64,000 nucleotides of DNA, from NCBI GenBank assembly GCA_037349315.1, contig JBAIAC010000054.1, positions 3,286,001 to 3,350,000 on the forward strand, written 5' to 3'. A program made the translations under genes and the position numbers. The stretch is from Chelydra serpentina. Taxonomy: Eukaryota > Chordata > Testudines > Chelydridae. The notes below the pieces were generated by a model. That model was given only the letters and a program-made list of their open reading frames with translations. It was not told where the DNA came from and made no database searches. Below, piece by piece: positions 53,818 to 64,000 of this stretch (its first letter is position 1; the number at the start of each line of letters is the position of its first letter).

Positions 53818-55460
53818 CCAGTCAGAGCTCCCTCCAGCTGCCACTGTGAGGGGCCGGGGCCCAGTCACAGCTCCCACCAGACACCCCTGTGAGGGGTCGG
53901 GGCCCGGTCAGAGCTCCCTCCAGACACCCCTGTGAGGGGCAGGGGCCTGGTCAGAGCTCCCTCCAGCTGCCCCTGTGAGGGGCAGGGGCCTGATCAGAGC
54001 TCCCTCCAGACGCCCCTGTGAGGGGCCGGGGCCCAGTCTGAGCTCCCTCCAGACACCCCTGTGAGGGGTCGGGGCCCGGCCAGAGCTCCCACCAGACACC
54101 CCTGTGAGGGGTCGGGGCTGGGTCAGAGCTCCCTCCAGCTGCCCCTGTGAGGGGCAGGGGCCTGGTCAGAGCTCCCTCCAGACGCCCCTGTGAGGGGCCG
54201 GGGCCCAGTCAGAGCTCCCACCAGACACCCCTGTGAGGGGTCGGGGCCCGGTCAGAGCTCCCACCAGACGCCCCTGTGAGGGGTCGGGGCCCAGTCAGAG
54301 CTCCCTCCAGACACCCCTGTGACGGGCCGGGGCTGGGTCAGAGCTCCCTCCAGACACCCCTGTGAGGGGCAGGGGCTGGGTCAGAGCTCCCTCCAGACAC
54401 CCCTGTGAGGGGCAGGGGCCCGGTCAGAGCTCCCTCCAGACACCCCTGTGAGGGGTCGGGGCTGGGTCAGAGCTCCCTCCAGACACCCCTGTGAGGGGCA
54501 GGGGCCCGGTCAGAGCTCCCACCAGACACCCCTGTGAGGGGTCGGGGCTGGGTCAGAGCTCCCTCCAGACACCCCTGTGAGGGGTCGGGGCTGGGTCAGA
54601 GCTCCCTCCAGACACCCCTGTGAGGGGCAGGGGCTGGGTCAGAGCTCCCTCCAGACACCCCTGTGAGGGGCAGGGGCCCGGTCAGAGCTCCCACCAGACA
54701 CCCCTGTGAGGGGTCGGGGCTGGGTCAGAGCTCCCTCCAGACACCCCTGTGAGGGGTCGGGGCTGGGTCAGAGCTCCCTCCAGACACCCCTGTGAGGGGC
54801 AGGGGCTGGGTCAGAGCTCCCACCAGACACCCCTGTGAGGGGTCGGGGCTGGGTCAGAGCTCCCTCCAGACACCCCTGTGAGGGGCAGGGGCTGGGTCAG
54901 AGCTCCCTCCAGACACCCCTGTGAGGGGCAGGGGCTGGGTCAGAGCTCCCTCCAGACACCCCTGTGAGGGGCAGGGGCCCGGTCAGAGCTCCCACCAGAC
55001 ACCCCTGTGAGGGGCAGGGGCCCGGTCAGAGCTCCCTCCAGACACCCCTGTGAGGGGTCGGGGCTGGGTCAGAGCTCCCTCCAGACACCCCTGTGAGGGG
55101 CCAGGGCTGGGTCAGAGCTCCCTCCAGACACCCCTGTGAGGGGTCGGGGCCTGGTCAGAGCTCCCTCCAGACACCCCTGTGAGGGGCAGGGGCCCGGTCA
55201 GAGCTCCCTCCAGCTGCCCCTGTGAGGGGCCGGGGCCCAGTCAGAGCTCCCTCCAGACACCCCTGTGAGGGGTCGGGGCTGGGTCAGAGCTCCCTCCAGA
55301 CACCCCTGTGAGGGGCAGGGGCCCGGTCAGAGCTCCCTCCAGCTGCCCCTGTGAGGGGCCGGGGCCCAGTCAGAGCTCCCTCCAGACACCCCTGTGAGGG
55401 GCAGGGGCCCGGTCAGAGCTCCCTCCAGACACCCCTGTGAGGGGCCGGGGCCTGGTCAGA
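53818..55460. repeat. 43-bp minisatellite (about 38 units)
   Basis: Tandem units of the form GTCAGAGCTCCCTCCAGACA plus CCCCTGTGAGGGG(C/T)(A/C)GGGGC(C/T)(C/G/T)G. Variation is confined to a few sites: CCTCCAG or CCACCAG, ACACC, ACGCC or CTGCC, and CAGG, TCGG or CCGG. Unit order repeats with a 172-bp (four-unit) higher-order period from about 54477 to 54820. A damaged unit resumes after the hAT insertion at 55589. Confidence 0.95.
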
Positions 55461-55588
55461 AAATGGTGCTCGAACAATTTGTATAGTGGTGGTACTGAAA
55501 GCCATTCAACCAAAATATAAACCCTGTATATAATGGAAACCACTTTAAGCCAGGGGGTGCAGCAATACCGCTAGTTCCAGCTCCTATG
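55461..55588. mobile_element. 128-bp hAT MITE inserted into the minisatellite
   Basis: The perfect TGGTCAGA duplication (55453-55460 and 55589-55596) is minisatellite sequence. The right end, inverted, reads CATAGGAGCTGGAACTAGCG, and the left end AAATGGTGCTCGAACAATT; inner TIR positions agree. The terminus resembles that of 5885-6443. No coding capacity. Confidence 0.85.
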
Positions 55589-57043
55589 TGGTCAGAGCTC
55601 CCTCCGGTGTGTTTTTGAAACACCCCTGACTGACAAAAGTTTTACTGACAAAAGTGTAGTGAGTGTAGACAATGCCTACGTGTGCTACATGTGTGAAAGG
55701 GATTTTGAGGTCCTCACACACCTTGTGTCTTCTAGCTTCCAATCCCCATCTTCATAGACTAGCACACACAAAATCATTGATTTCAAAGTCCAGAATCCTA
55801 ACTATTACACTATGGGACCAACAGCCAGCTGTGGGCAGAAAGACACACACAGAAACATCAAACAGTTTATTCACACACAATGTTTTCTACTGTGGCACAG
55901 GTTCCAACCACATTTGAATCTCTGCTGTGGCTAACAGCAGCTGCAGCAGCTCGGAAATAAGGTAGGTCGCTACTTCTAGCATTCCTACTCCTAGCTGCTA
56001 GGAGTAGGGGGAAAGGTCCAAACGCCCTTTCCTTGGGGACTGGGGGAGAACAGCAGAGATAAGAAGTGCACTTGGGGAGTCCAAACCCCAGACAATGTAG
56101 TTTGTGCTTGTATGTGGGAGGAGTAGATTCCCTCTGGGGAGCTGAACCGGCAGGTGGTGGAGTGGGGACGGAGAGAGGAGACTGTGTCTCAAGAATACAA
56201 ACCCTTGGCAAAGGGTTGAGATGGAGACAAGGGCCCTACATCTTGAGTGGCTAATCCTCATGTAGGAGATAGGAAGAGACCCCTTAGCCCCACCTGCCTG
56301 ACCAGCCCTGGGGTCTGGGCTGGTCAGGCAGAACACCCGCCCTGGGAGACCACACTCCAAATAGGATCCCACATCCAGCAATCCAGATCCTAATTCCCAC
56401 GTCCTGGCTTGCCTTCCCTTCCCTCCTGCAGTGGCCCTGGGTCCTTGCTTAACTGGAGCCCTAATTTAAAGACCTCGACTACGTCCCACATGACCTACCT
56501 GTGAAGTATTTGGGGGAATGTCCCAGTAGCCTGTAAATTACACCCCCACACACACGTCCCTTCACACACATCCATGTGTCCAGTCAATCCTCACAGGACT
56601 CCTTGGCAGAGCACAAGGCAGGGCCACGCCTCAGCTCAACACGATGCTGGTTTCTCAGAGGGACACCTCCAAAAGGCAGGGATGGGGCCACAGTGGCTCA
56701 GTACCCAGCTGGTCCTAGCTCCATCAGAGGCAGAAGGGGACAATTATCATGTCCGTGTGCATGCATTTGTGTGTGTTCTTTCAGTGCTGACTGAATGCTA
56801 CAGAGCCAGACATGAGATGTAAGCTCCCCGTGGCAGCGCAGCCGGAGTGGTCATGGGATCCTACAATGCCACTCCCGCACCCTGACGAAGTGACACTGGG
56901 TGAAGGATACCCCTCTTCAGTCACTGCAGTGTTGTAGCAATATTGTGACATATTCTGACTAAGCATCATGACAGCAAGCAGCTCCGAGGACATAGGCTGC
57001 CTAAAGCACAAGGGACCTGTGCATGTCCTGGTTTCCCCCGCTT
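55589..57043. other. End of the minisatellite, then unclassified sequence
   Basis: 55589-55650 is a degenerate 43-bp unit with an insertion (ggtgtgtttttgaaacacc). The remainder has no exon, RNA gene or repeat family I can support. Confidence 0.4.
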
Positions 57044-57562
57044 ATTATTGAACCCTAACCCTGATATGGAACTGTAATCCTAACCTTAATCTCACCCTAA
57101 CACCCCCCCCATCCTTTACCCTAATCCTAGCCCAGTCCAACTTCTAACACTCGCCTCCTCTGATCCAACCCTAACCCTGTGCCTGAAATTAACCACAACA
57201 CTAACATGTAACCCTAACACCACCCTTAATCCAAACACAATCCTAATACTAACCTGGCCCTAATTTTAACCTTAACCCACAAATAATCCTATGCTCGATC
57301 AAATGTTAAATTTGTCACGAACTCTAAAATCCTAACCCTAAATTGAAAACTAACCCAGATCCCAAATCTAACCATAACATTAACCATAACATTCAATCTT
57401 AGCTCTAAACCTAAATTCTAACCCTAAACCTAACTTTTAACCTAACCCAAAACCTTAACCCAAATTAATCCCTGACCCTAAACCACAACCATCCCTATCT
57501 TTCACCCCTTAACCTAACCCCAACTCTAATCTAAACATAACATGAACCCTAACCTAACCTTC
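57044..57562. repeat. Degenerate telomere-like (CCCTAA)n tract
   Basis: About 520 bp built largely from CCCTAA, CCTAA, CTAAC and variants (accctaaccctgatatgg, 'ctaacctaaccttctcccta'). Exact consecutive vertebrate telomere hexamers are rare, so it is an old, degraded interstitial tract or a telomere-like satellite. Confidence 0.8.
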
Positions 57563-57565
57563 TCC

Positions 57566-57775
57566 CTAACCAAAGAGAACAAAACAATGGGAAAATGGGA
57601 CAAGAAAGAAAGAAAAGGAAAGAATGAAGACAGAGAAGATGAGAGAGAGAGAAACAGAAACTGGAAGACAGAGTGAAGGAAAGTGAGGGAACATTGAGAA
57701 ACTGACAAAGAGAGAAGGAAGAAAATTGGAGTGAAGGGAGAGACGAAGAAAGAACAGAAACACAGAGGACATGGT
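57566..57775. repeat. Purine-rich (GA-rich) tract
   Basis: About 200 bp of almost pure A/G on the plus strand (aagaaagaaagaaaaggaaag, 'gagagagagaaacagaaac'), immediately after the C-rich telomere-like tract. The minus strand therefore keeps a spurious pyrimidine-encoded open frame rich in Ser, Phe and Leu. Confidence 0.85.
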
Positions 57776-58831
57776 GAGTTAGTGCCGAGAAAAGTGTGTG
57801 TCGGGGGAAGGGTATGCCTAAAATCCATGTATACACATGTATACATACATGCCCAAATGCACACACTTACCCGCATATACATTCATATGCACATGTGAAT
57901 GCACACGCACTTTTCTGTGGAATGGTGAATGGAAATTCAAGCTTGTACGCATCTTGTAGTTAATACATGTGCATGTTGTGGGGCCCCTGTTTGCAGGTGG
58001 ATCTGGGTCGCATTTCATCTTGACCTATCTATAGGAAGGAGTTCTGTGGGGGATGCACCAGCTCAGACTCATTCCTTGAAAAGGGGCCTCTGAAGAAACT
58101 CTAATGCTACCTCTTCTCTTGTCCCTTTTTAGTCAGGGGTGGCATCAGCCTGGCACTCAGAAGAACAAGGCTGGCTGTAAGGTTTGGTTTCTCACCCTCT
58201 TGGGTGGGCACAAAGAGGCTGAAGGCTCTATTCTTGGCTCTGGAGTCTTGCATGTGATTATTTAGCAGTTGTGTCTGCTGTCCTCAGCACATCGATTTAG
58301 AATAGACTGTCACCCCGGCATGGGTTTGAACTCTTGTGGATTCAGCCTATCGAAAATGGAGAGCAGACAGGGAAAGCGCCTGCTGCTACTGCCAGCTAAG
58401 AAATTGCATCTCAAACAAGCACAGAGACCTGTGTAGTTGGAACTGGAGAATCAAGGTTCAATTCCATGTCCCAGGTCTGTGTGAAATTTGTCTGGTTAAC
58501 CTATGCATTTCCTGTAGCCCATGAATTCATTATGAGGCACTCATGCTCTTCTCATTTCTCCTCCTGCTGCTTTGCTTTCTTGGTGAGGTTTTGATTGAGC
58601 TGTATAGCTCTGGGAAGCACTGCGGGAGACCCTTTGTACAGAGAAAACTCCAGAGATCTGCATTATATTCAGCTGTGACCTTCCATCTCCATTCTCAGAA
58701 TTGCTCAAGGAAACAGCAATGGTATTTGCTCTTGCTAGCACCAGATTGCCTCTTGCCATTGTGGGGCAAAGTCCCAGAATCCTACCGCCTTTGGCCTGAC
58801 CAAAGTCTCCTCCAAAGGCAGGGATGACATC
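57776..58831. other. Unclassified sequence
   Basis: A short alternating region of acatgtatacatacatg type occurs at about 57832-57900. No exon or RNA gene recognised. Confidence 0.4.
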
Positions 58832-59493
58832 TAGGGCTGCCAATTAATTGCAGTTAATGCAAGTGATTAAAACAAAACAAATTAACTAGATTAAATAAAA
58901 AGTCACGATTAATGACAGTTTTAATCACACTGTTAAACAATAATAGAATACCAATCACTAAGACAAACAGGTTTGTTTACATTTACGGGAGATAATGCTG
59001 CCCGCTTCTTATTTACAAGGTCATCTGACAGTGAGAACAGGCATTCGCATGGCACTGTTGTAGCCGGCGTCGCAAGGTATTTATGTGCCAGATCTGCTAA
59101 ACATTCGTATGCCCCTTCATGCTTTGACTTGTAGGAGCTAAAGATTTACATGGTTTTGTTTTTCAGTGCAGTTATGTAAAAACAAATTTCTACATTTGTA
59201 AGTTTCACTTTCACGATAAAGAGATCTCACTACAGTACTTGTATGAGCGGAACTGAAAAATACAATTTTTGTTGTTTATCTTTTTTACAGATCAAATATA
59301 TGTAATCAAAATTAATAATATAAAGTGAGCACTGTAAACGTTGTATTCTGCATTGTAATTGACTCAATATATTTGAAAATGTAGAAAATCATCCCAAAAC
59401 ATTTATAATAAATTGAATTGGTATTCTATTTTTTTAACAGCATAATAAAAACAACGATTAATTGAGATTTTTTTTGGTCATTTGACAGCCATA
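58832..59493. mobile_element. AT-rich hAT-type element
   Basis: Left end TAGGGCTGCCAATTAATTGC; right end, inverted, TATGGCTGTCAAATGACC. Flanks ATGACATC (58824-58831) and ATGACTAC (59494-59501) agree at 6 of 8 positions. The 662-bp interior is AT-rich with no intact frame; its size suggests an internally deleted derivative. Confidence 0.75.
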
Positions 59494-59501
59494 ATGACTA
59501 C

Positions 59502-60018
59502 CTGTGTGCCCCTGGAGGAACAAGTCACCCAAAGGGCAAGGTGGAGATGGGGTCTTGGGCAGCTCACCCTGTACTGGCTTATGGAGCTGCCCGGTGCCCT
59601 GCATGGAGGTGGCTGTCCCATCCCTTTGCCTCTGGAAATACAGTCCCACCAGCAGCTCTGCAGGTAGTAGTGTGGTCCTGCACTGCCTGCCACGCAGGTC
59701 ATTGTGTAACTGGACTAGTCTTGCCCTAAGAGTGGGACATTCCATTCTCTGAGCAAACGCTTCCCATGGGACATTCCGATCATTCCTCTTCCTAGCTCTG
59801 TGCCACTGCCAGGCAAGAACCCAGAAGCTGCTGAAACAGATCACGCCCCCTCCCCCCCCCACATTGTTATTAGCACCAGAGTACAACCAGTGTGGAGCTG
59901 AAGGCAGGCAAGTGTGGGAATAAACCACCAGGCCATTGTGTTTCTGGAAAGAGCGCAGGATGGGAACAGAGGCAATCAGAGCTGCCTCGGCACTTTGCAC
60001 AGGCTGGAAGGGGGAGGT
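59502..60018. other. Unclassified sequence
   Basis: No exon, RNA gene or repeat family recognised; several overlapping open frames on both strands. Confidence 0.4.
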
Positions 60019-60260
60019 TGCAGAGGGGGAGGTTTAGGTTGGATATTAGGAAAAACTTTTTCACTAGTAGGGTGGTGAAGCACTGGAATGGGTTCCCTAG
60101 GGAGGTGGTGGAATCTCCTTCCTTAGAGGTTTTTAAGGCCCGGCTTGACAAAGCCCTGGCTGGGATGATCTAGTTGGGGTCGGTCCTGCTTTGAGCAGGG
60201 GGTTGGACTAGATGACCTCCTGAGGTCCCTTCCAACCCTGAGATTCTATGATTCTACGAA
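60019..60260 (+). mobile_element. CR1 LINE 3' end, plus strand
   Basis: Starts ttgcagagggggaggtttag and ends agattctatgattctacg. It encodes the final ORF2 residues [46 protein letters not shown]. Almost identical to 33352-33594. Confidence 0.95.
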
Positions 60261-60504
60261 GGAAGCAGCGCAGCCAGGCATGTGAATCTGCTCGGTGATA
60301 ACAACTCATTACTGCACTCTGCACATGGGAACATACCAATTAACATGCTAGGCCCAACCACGGCTCCTGTGTCCATCTTGTTCACTAGAAGGCAACTGCC
60401 AGCCAGGGGATGTGTGAACGGATTCGTTCCATTTAGCTTCTGATATCGCCTCCCCAGTCTGCATTTGCTACAGTGATGGGCAACTGGGGAAGCTACACAG
60501 GTTG
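60261..60504. other. Unclassified sequence
   Basis: No gene or repeat recognised. Confidence 0.35.
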
Positions 60505-60601
60505 GGGTTTTCAACATTGCCTAAGTGATTTAGGAGCACCTGTCTATTGACTTGCAGTGTGATTTGGGTCCCTAAATCGCTTAGGCACTGTTGAAAATCC
60601 C
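60505..60601. mobile_element. Palindromic MITE
   Basis: Left end ggggttttcaacattgccta; right end, inverted, gggattttcaacagtgccta, continuing agtgatttagg / agcgatttaggg. About 35 bases pair across the element. Related motifs occur at 4487-4545 and 41984-42062. No clear target duplication. Confidence 0.75.
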
Positions 60602-61488
60602 ATTTTGTTTCCCATTTAAGCTGCAACCTTGTCTCTGTGCCATCACCAAGGACAGAAGAGGAAGCGCTTCATGGATGGCAGTGCTGGTGCTTTGTTCCTG
60701 TGTAGGGTCTAGCCCAAAGTGCAAGGGGTTAATGTTTTCCAAAACCCTGCACCTGTTATTTAATGGCAACCTGGGCCATTCCAAGGATGGAACCATGTGT
60801 TCTCCAGCAGCACTGGCTGAGCCCCTGAGCTAGGTGACTGTTGGCACAGAGGCCCTAGCAGTATTCAGGGAGGGGGTGAGTCCATCCAGAGGCAAGGCAA
60901 GGCAATCACCCCAACCTTATCTTTCATTTGGGGGCAAGAACTGTGGCCCCTCCAGTCATGCACTCGGCAGATTGCGCAACAGAAAAAAATGTCCTGCCCC
61001 CACCAGCAGTCAGTTTATGCCCAGATGCATGAGATTGGATGGCCCTGAGTTTAGAAAGTATTATTATTAGCCATGAAATTGTCCAGCTCCTTAGCCAGCT
61101 GCTGCTGCTAGCTGCCTGCCCTCAGCAGATGTGAATCCCATGAGCTGATGAGGAATTCCACTGGATTTATACTAAGTGCCCTGCCCCTTGCTCTGCAGGA
61201 CAGGGGAAAAAGGAGGAAGGCTGATCATTGTTCACTGTCCTCCTTACAATCTATCAAACCCTGCCAATCCCCTCCAATAATTCTCCTTCCCCGGCTAAAT
61301 CATAGTTTGATTCCCTGAGGAGTCAAGACGTCGCCCCCTTTATCATGGCCTTGTCTGGCCATAGTCTAGCTTCCCTCTCTGGCTGTGTAAGTGGAGGCCT
61401 CCGGCCACTCTTCCCCTAGCTCTTTCAGAAATGCAGCCACCAGTTTGGAGCCATTTCCTGGTGAGCAGCCCACCCTCTCCTTGGGGAG
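60602..61488. other. Unclassified sequence
   Basis: No exon, RNA gene or repeat family recognised. Confidence 0.4.
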
Positions 61489-61490
61489 TA

Positions 61491-61612
61491 GGGTGACCAG
61501 ACAGCAAATGTGAAAAATCGGGACAGGGGGTGAGTGGTAATAGGAGCCTACATAAAAAAAACCCACCCAAAAATCGGGACTGTCCCTATAAAATCAGGAC
61601 ATCTGGTCACCC
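61491..61612. mobile_element. Mariner/Tc1-type MITE with TA duplication (copy 2)
   Basis: Left end GGGTGACCAGACAGC; right end, inverted, GGGTGACCAGATGTCC. TA flanks both ends (61489-61490 and 61613-61614). Same family as 16886-17005, in opposite orientation; the two share gtgaaaaatcgggacagggg on one strand. Confidence 0.92.
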
Positions 61613-61614
61613 TA

Positions 61615-64000
61615 TTGGCGGGAGGGGAGGAAGCTGACACCCTGCAGCTTGGGCCTTGCCGAATTGTTCAGACTGGCCCTGTGTAGGTAGGATTTGCCTT
61701 TGGCAAGAGATTTAAAGGTCAGGGTTATTTAGCTGTAACCCTCATGTGGAGTTTGCCAGCTCCTGGAACTCTGGACTGTGGTTCCCACCCCGTGGATTAC
61801 AACAATAATGGCTACCAGCGCCTCCCTGTGACACCATCTCCCAGCCTGCGTGGGGGGAGCGGGGGGGGGGGGGGGAGCGGGGACACCTGGACCAGAAACT
61901 CCTGCTGAGGCCAGTAGGGGGAGTTCTCCAAGGGGTGATACAGTCAAGCAGTTTGCTGGGCCAGTGATGAGGCTGCTCAGCCGCTTCGGGGAAGGAATAG
62001 CCTGGCTCAGAGCCAAAGGGCCTCGGGCTAGTGACAGGTTGGGGCTGGCAGCTGGAGAGAAGCAGAGCAGCTCCGTGAGCCTCAGATTAACTCCTCTCCC
62101 CACAGAGGGGGTCTTTGCACTGCTGGGGGCTCTAGTGCAGCCCTGCAGAGACCAGAGTGGCAGAGATCTGACCCAGCGCCAGCTACCATGAGACAGAGGA
62201 GCCCCCCCCAGAACTTCAGATCAGGGAACCAGGAGCCTGCCCCACCCAGAGGCTGTACGGGGACCCATTTTTGGGGTAAGCCGGCCATTGTTTACAGCGC
62301 GGCAGCGCTCCTCCCCAGACTCAGCCCCAGTGTACCATCTGTCTGGGAAGGTGCCAGCGAGGGAGCTGGCAGTGTAAGCGATGGATGGGAGGAAGGACCC
62401 TCCTTTTGCTTTTAGCTGTGCTACCATATGGTTCCCCCTCCCTTTAACTCCTATCCTGCATCTTCTTTCTGGGCTGATGGCAAGGGCCAGATGATTGCGA
62501 GGTCACTGGGTCCTCACCTCTGGCTTCCTGGCTTTACATGGACTCCTAGATGTCTCTGAGGCTTCTGGCTGAGCTGTTCTGCTTTGCTAGGGTAATGTCA
62601 AGTCTCTGAAGTCCCTACCTCAGCAGCTCCAGCTGGCTGGGCAGATGTAATGTTCGCTAGCTCAGCAGCTTTACTGAGCTGGGCTGAAGCCAAGACAAAG
62701 CTCAGCCCTTTGAAAGGCCGTTAGTCTGTGCTGCACCTCTCAGGAGGCGCCTGCCAGGTGGCAGAACCCAGGCGGCAGGACCCCAGTGCTGGCATTAAGC
62801 CACCTTTTGGCCTCCCTAATTCTAGGCTTCTCTGGGGCCTGTGCACCTGCCTATGGGCTGCTTTGCTGCCCAGATTTGTTAGAGCACGAAGCACTTCAGC
62901 CATTCCCCTTCCTGCCCCTGCTCATGTTTCTGGGGTGTCCCTGCACTGGATGCTGCACTAGAAGGAGTGAGGTGCATCCTATGCCAGCCCTGTGCCAGAT
63001 GGATTCCCTAGAGGGGCTTTGCACACCTGGAGTGGCATAAACGGGGCACAGAAGGGAATAGGGAATGTTCAGCTGACTGAGCATCTCTAGCTTCCAGGTC
63101 AGTTTTCAAAGCACAGGCCTCTGCTGCTGTCACTGGCTCAGCACCTCTAGCTTGCCGGACTGATGTGAAAGCCCAGGTTTGGGAGGGCTCTGGCTAGTGA
63201 CAACTGTGAAATTCCTGGGTCACTGGGATTGATTACAACATAAGGGCCCGATGAAATCCATGGTGAAAACTTCCCATTGAGTGCACTGGGAGCAGTGTCT
63301 GGAGCCAAGCAGCCAGCGGTATGCAGTACTAGCCATTGATGCTGCTCGGAGGATAATTTAACTTGTGCACCTGGTATTTCCCCAAACGGTGCTGCATTTC
63401 CTGACCTGCATTAGCTCTCTGCCCAAGCTCAGGGCACTGCTGCATTTCTTCCTTTCTGCACCCTTTGCTGACTGGCACAGCACACCCCAGTGCCAGCCCC
63501 ATGTACCAGCCAGGAAATGCTCTCCAGGAATGCCCTTTTGAGGAGCAGTTATATCGTGCAAGCTGAATGGCAGAGGAGGTATAGACTGGGCCTTTCCAAG
63601 CAACATGAACTTATTTGTAACCAAAAAAAACAAACAAACCAACCCTCTTCTCTTACAGGGTACTATCTTCCTTGCAACGCCTGAGAAAACGGACTGCAAT
63701 TTTGGTCACAACGCTGCTCTGTTCACCATTCTGCACCCCTGGAAGCTGGAGGAATGGCATGTTTGAGAGGCATAGACCAGCAAGCACCAGTGCACAGGTG
63801 ACACTGCCCACATAAAGATGCCGGGGCTGTGCCTTTCTCATGTTTGGGCATCTCCTCCTCATCATTCCAGCTGCATCCGCTCCTAGAACCCTTCCTCTCC
63901 CATCGGGAGCACAAGACAAACTGATGTGCTCTCTGACACTCATACTACTCCCCATGTACTACCTGGAACTGGAATGAATTCTGCTCCTTGGGGAACTGAG
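61615..64000. other. Unclassified sequence with a G-run and a short duplication
   Basis: A G-rich run of about 25 bases lies at 61852-61883. Two related blocks at 63075-63125 and 63139-63190 (ctctagcttccaggtcag / ctctagcttgccggactg) suggest an old tandem duplication of about 64 bp. Open frames up to 124 codons carry no recognisable domain. No exon is supported. Confidence 0.4.

Noticed and set aside
53729..55480. CRISPR-like array because of regular repeats
   Set aside because: Units are contiguous with no spacers, vary by point changes, and lie in vertebrate DNA; it is a minisatellite.
57526..57882. Ser/Phe/Leu-rich membrane-like protein on the minus strand
   Set aside because: It is the complement of a purine-rich tract; the hydrophobic character follows from pyrimidine codons.

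Overview
The window is repeat-rich vertebrate genomic DNA, most likely from a turtle, probably a cryptodire. I recognise no cellular gene, rRNA, functional tRNA or CRISPR array. The best lineage evidence is the set of CR1 LINEs ending in tandem TTCTATGA-type 3' ends, together with tRNA-derived SINEs that carry the same CR1-like tail. This LINE/SINE pairing is established for turtles. Many of the element families here are ones I recall from sauropsid genomes; those names come from memory and internal evidence (terminal repeats, target-site duplications (TSDs), protein motifs), not from a database search.

Layout. 0-10 kb: hAT non-autonomous transposons (501-1145, 5885-6443, 9889-10356), two solo LTRs of one family in opposite orientation (2319-3457 minus, 7434-8609 plus), related LTR pieces, and a Penelope-like copy (about 9475-9770). 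11-18 kb: a 20-bp minisatellite (11450-11975), a foldback hAT (13632-13880), an old retroposon fragment, a mariner-type MITE, and long featureless stretches. 19-27 kb: an old CR1 copy, a MIR-like SINE, a hAT with a perfect TSD (21172-21391), an RTE-like LINE remnant, two Harbinger MITEs (23348-23642, 26309-26605), and a CR1 3' half on the minus strand (23731-24746). 28-40 kb: a ZMYM1-type hAT transposase remnant, a decayed CR1, tRNA-like SINE heads, a CR1 3' end, a 1.3-kb hAT (35524-36830), a decayed two-gene Harbinger transposon (about 37300-39260), and a CR1-tailed SINE. 42-47 kb: a hAT with a perfect TSD (42262-42720) and a Ty3/Gypsy retrotransposon broken by a 1.15-kb TA-flanked transposon (45147-46300).

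The main coding content is a nearly full-length CR1 at about 46960-50974. It has an intact-length ORF1 (zinc-binding motif, coiled coil, SGNH esterase-like domain) and an ORF2 (endonuclease plus reverse transcriptase) with a single in-frame stop. Its 3' end is missing, replaced by a GC-rich LTR-like sequence. 52-64 kb holds a palindromic Penelope-like insertion with a 13-bp TSD, a 1.7-kb minisatellite of 43-bp units invaded by a 128-bp hAT, a degenerate telomere-like CCCTAA tract, another AT-rich hAT (58832-59493), a CR1 tail and a mariner MITE.

How the parts relate: the CR1 machinery is the likely source of mobility for the CR1-tailed SINEs. A Harbinger transposase plus Myb-like partner of the type seen at 37-39 kb would be expected to move the TAA/TTA-flanked MITEs. 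Three Penelope-like copies preserve parts of a hammerhead-ribozyme-like fold with compensating stem changes, which is the most interesting structured signal here. All autonomous elements seen are inactivated.
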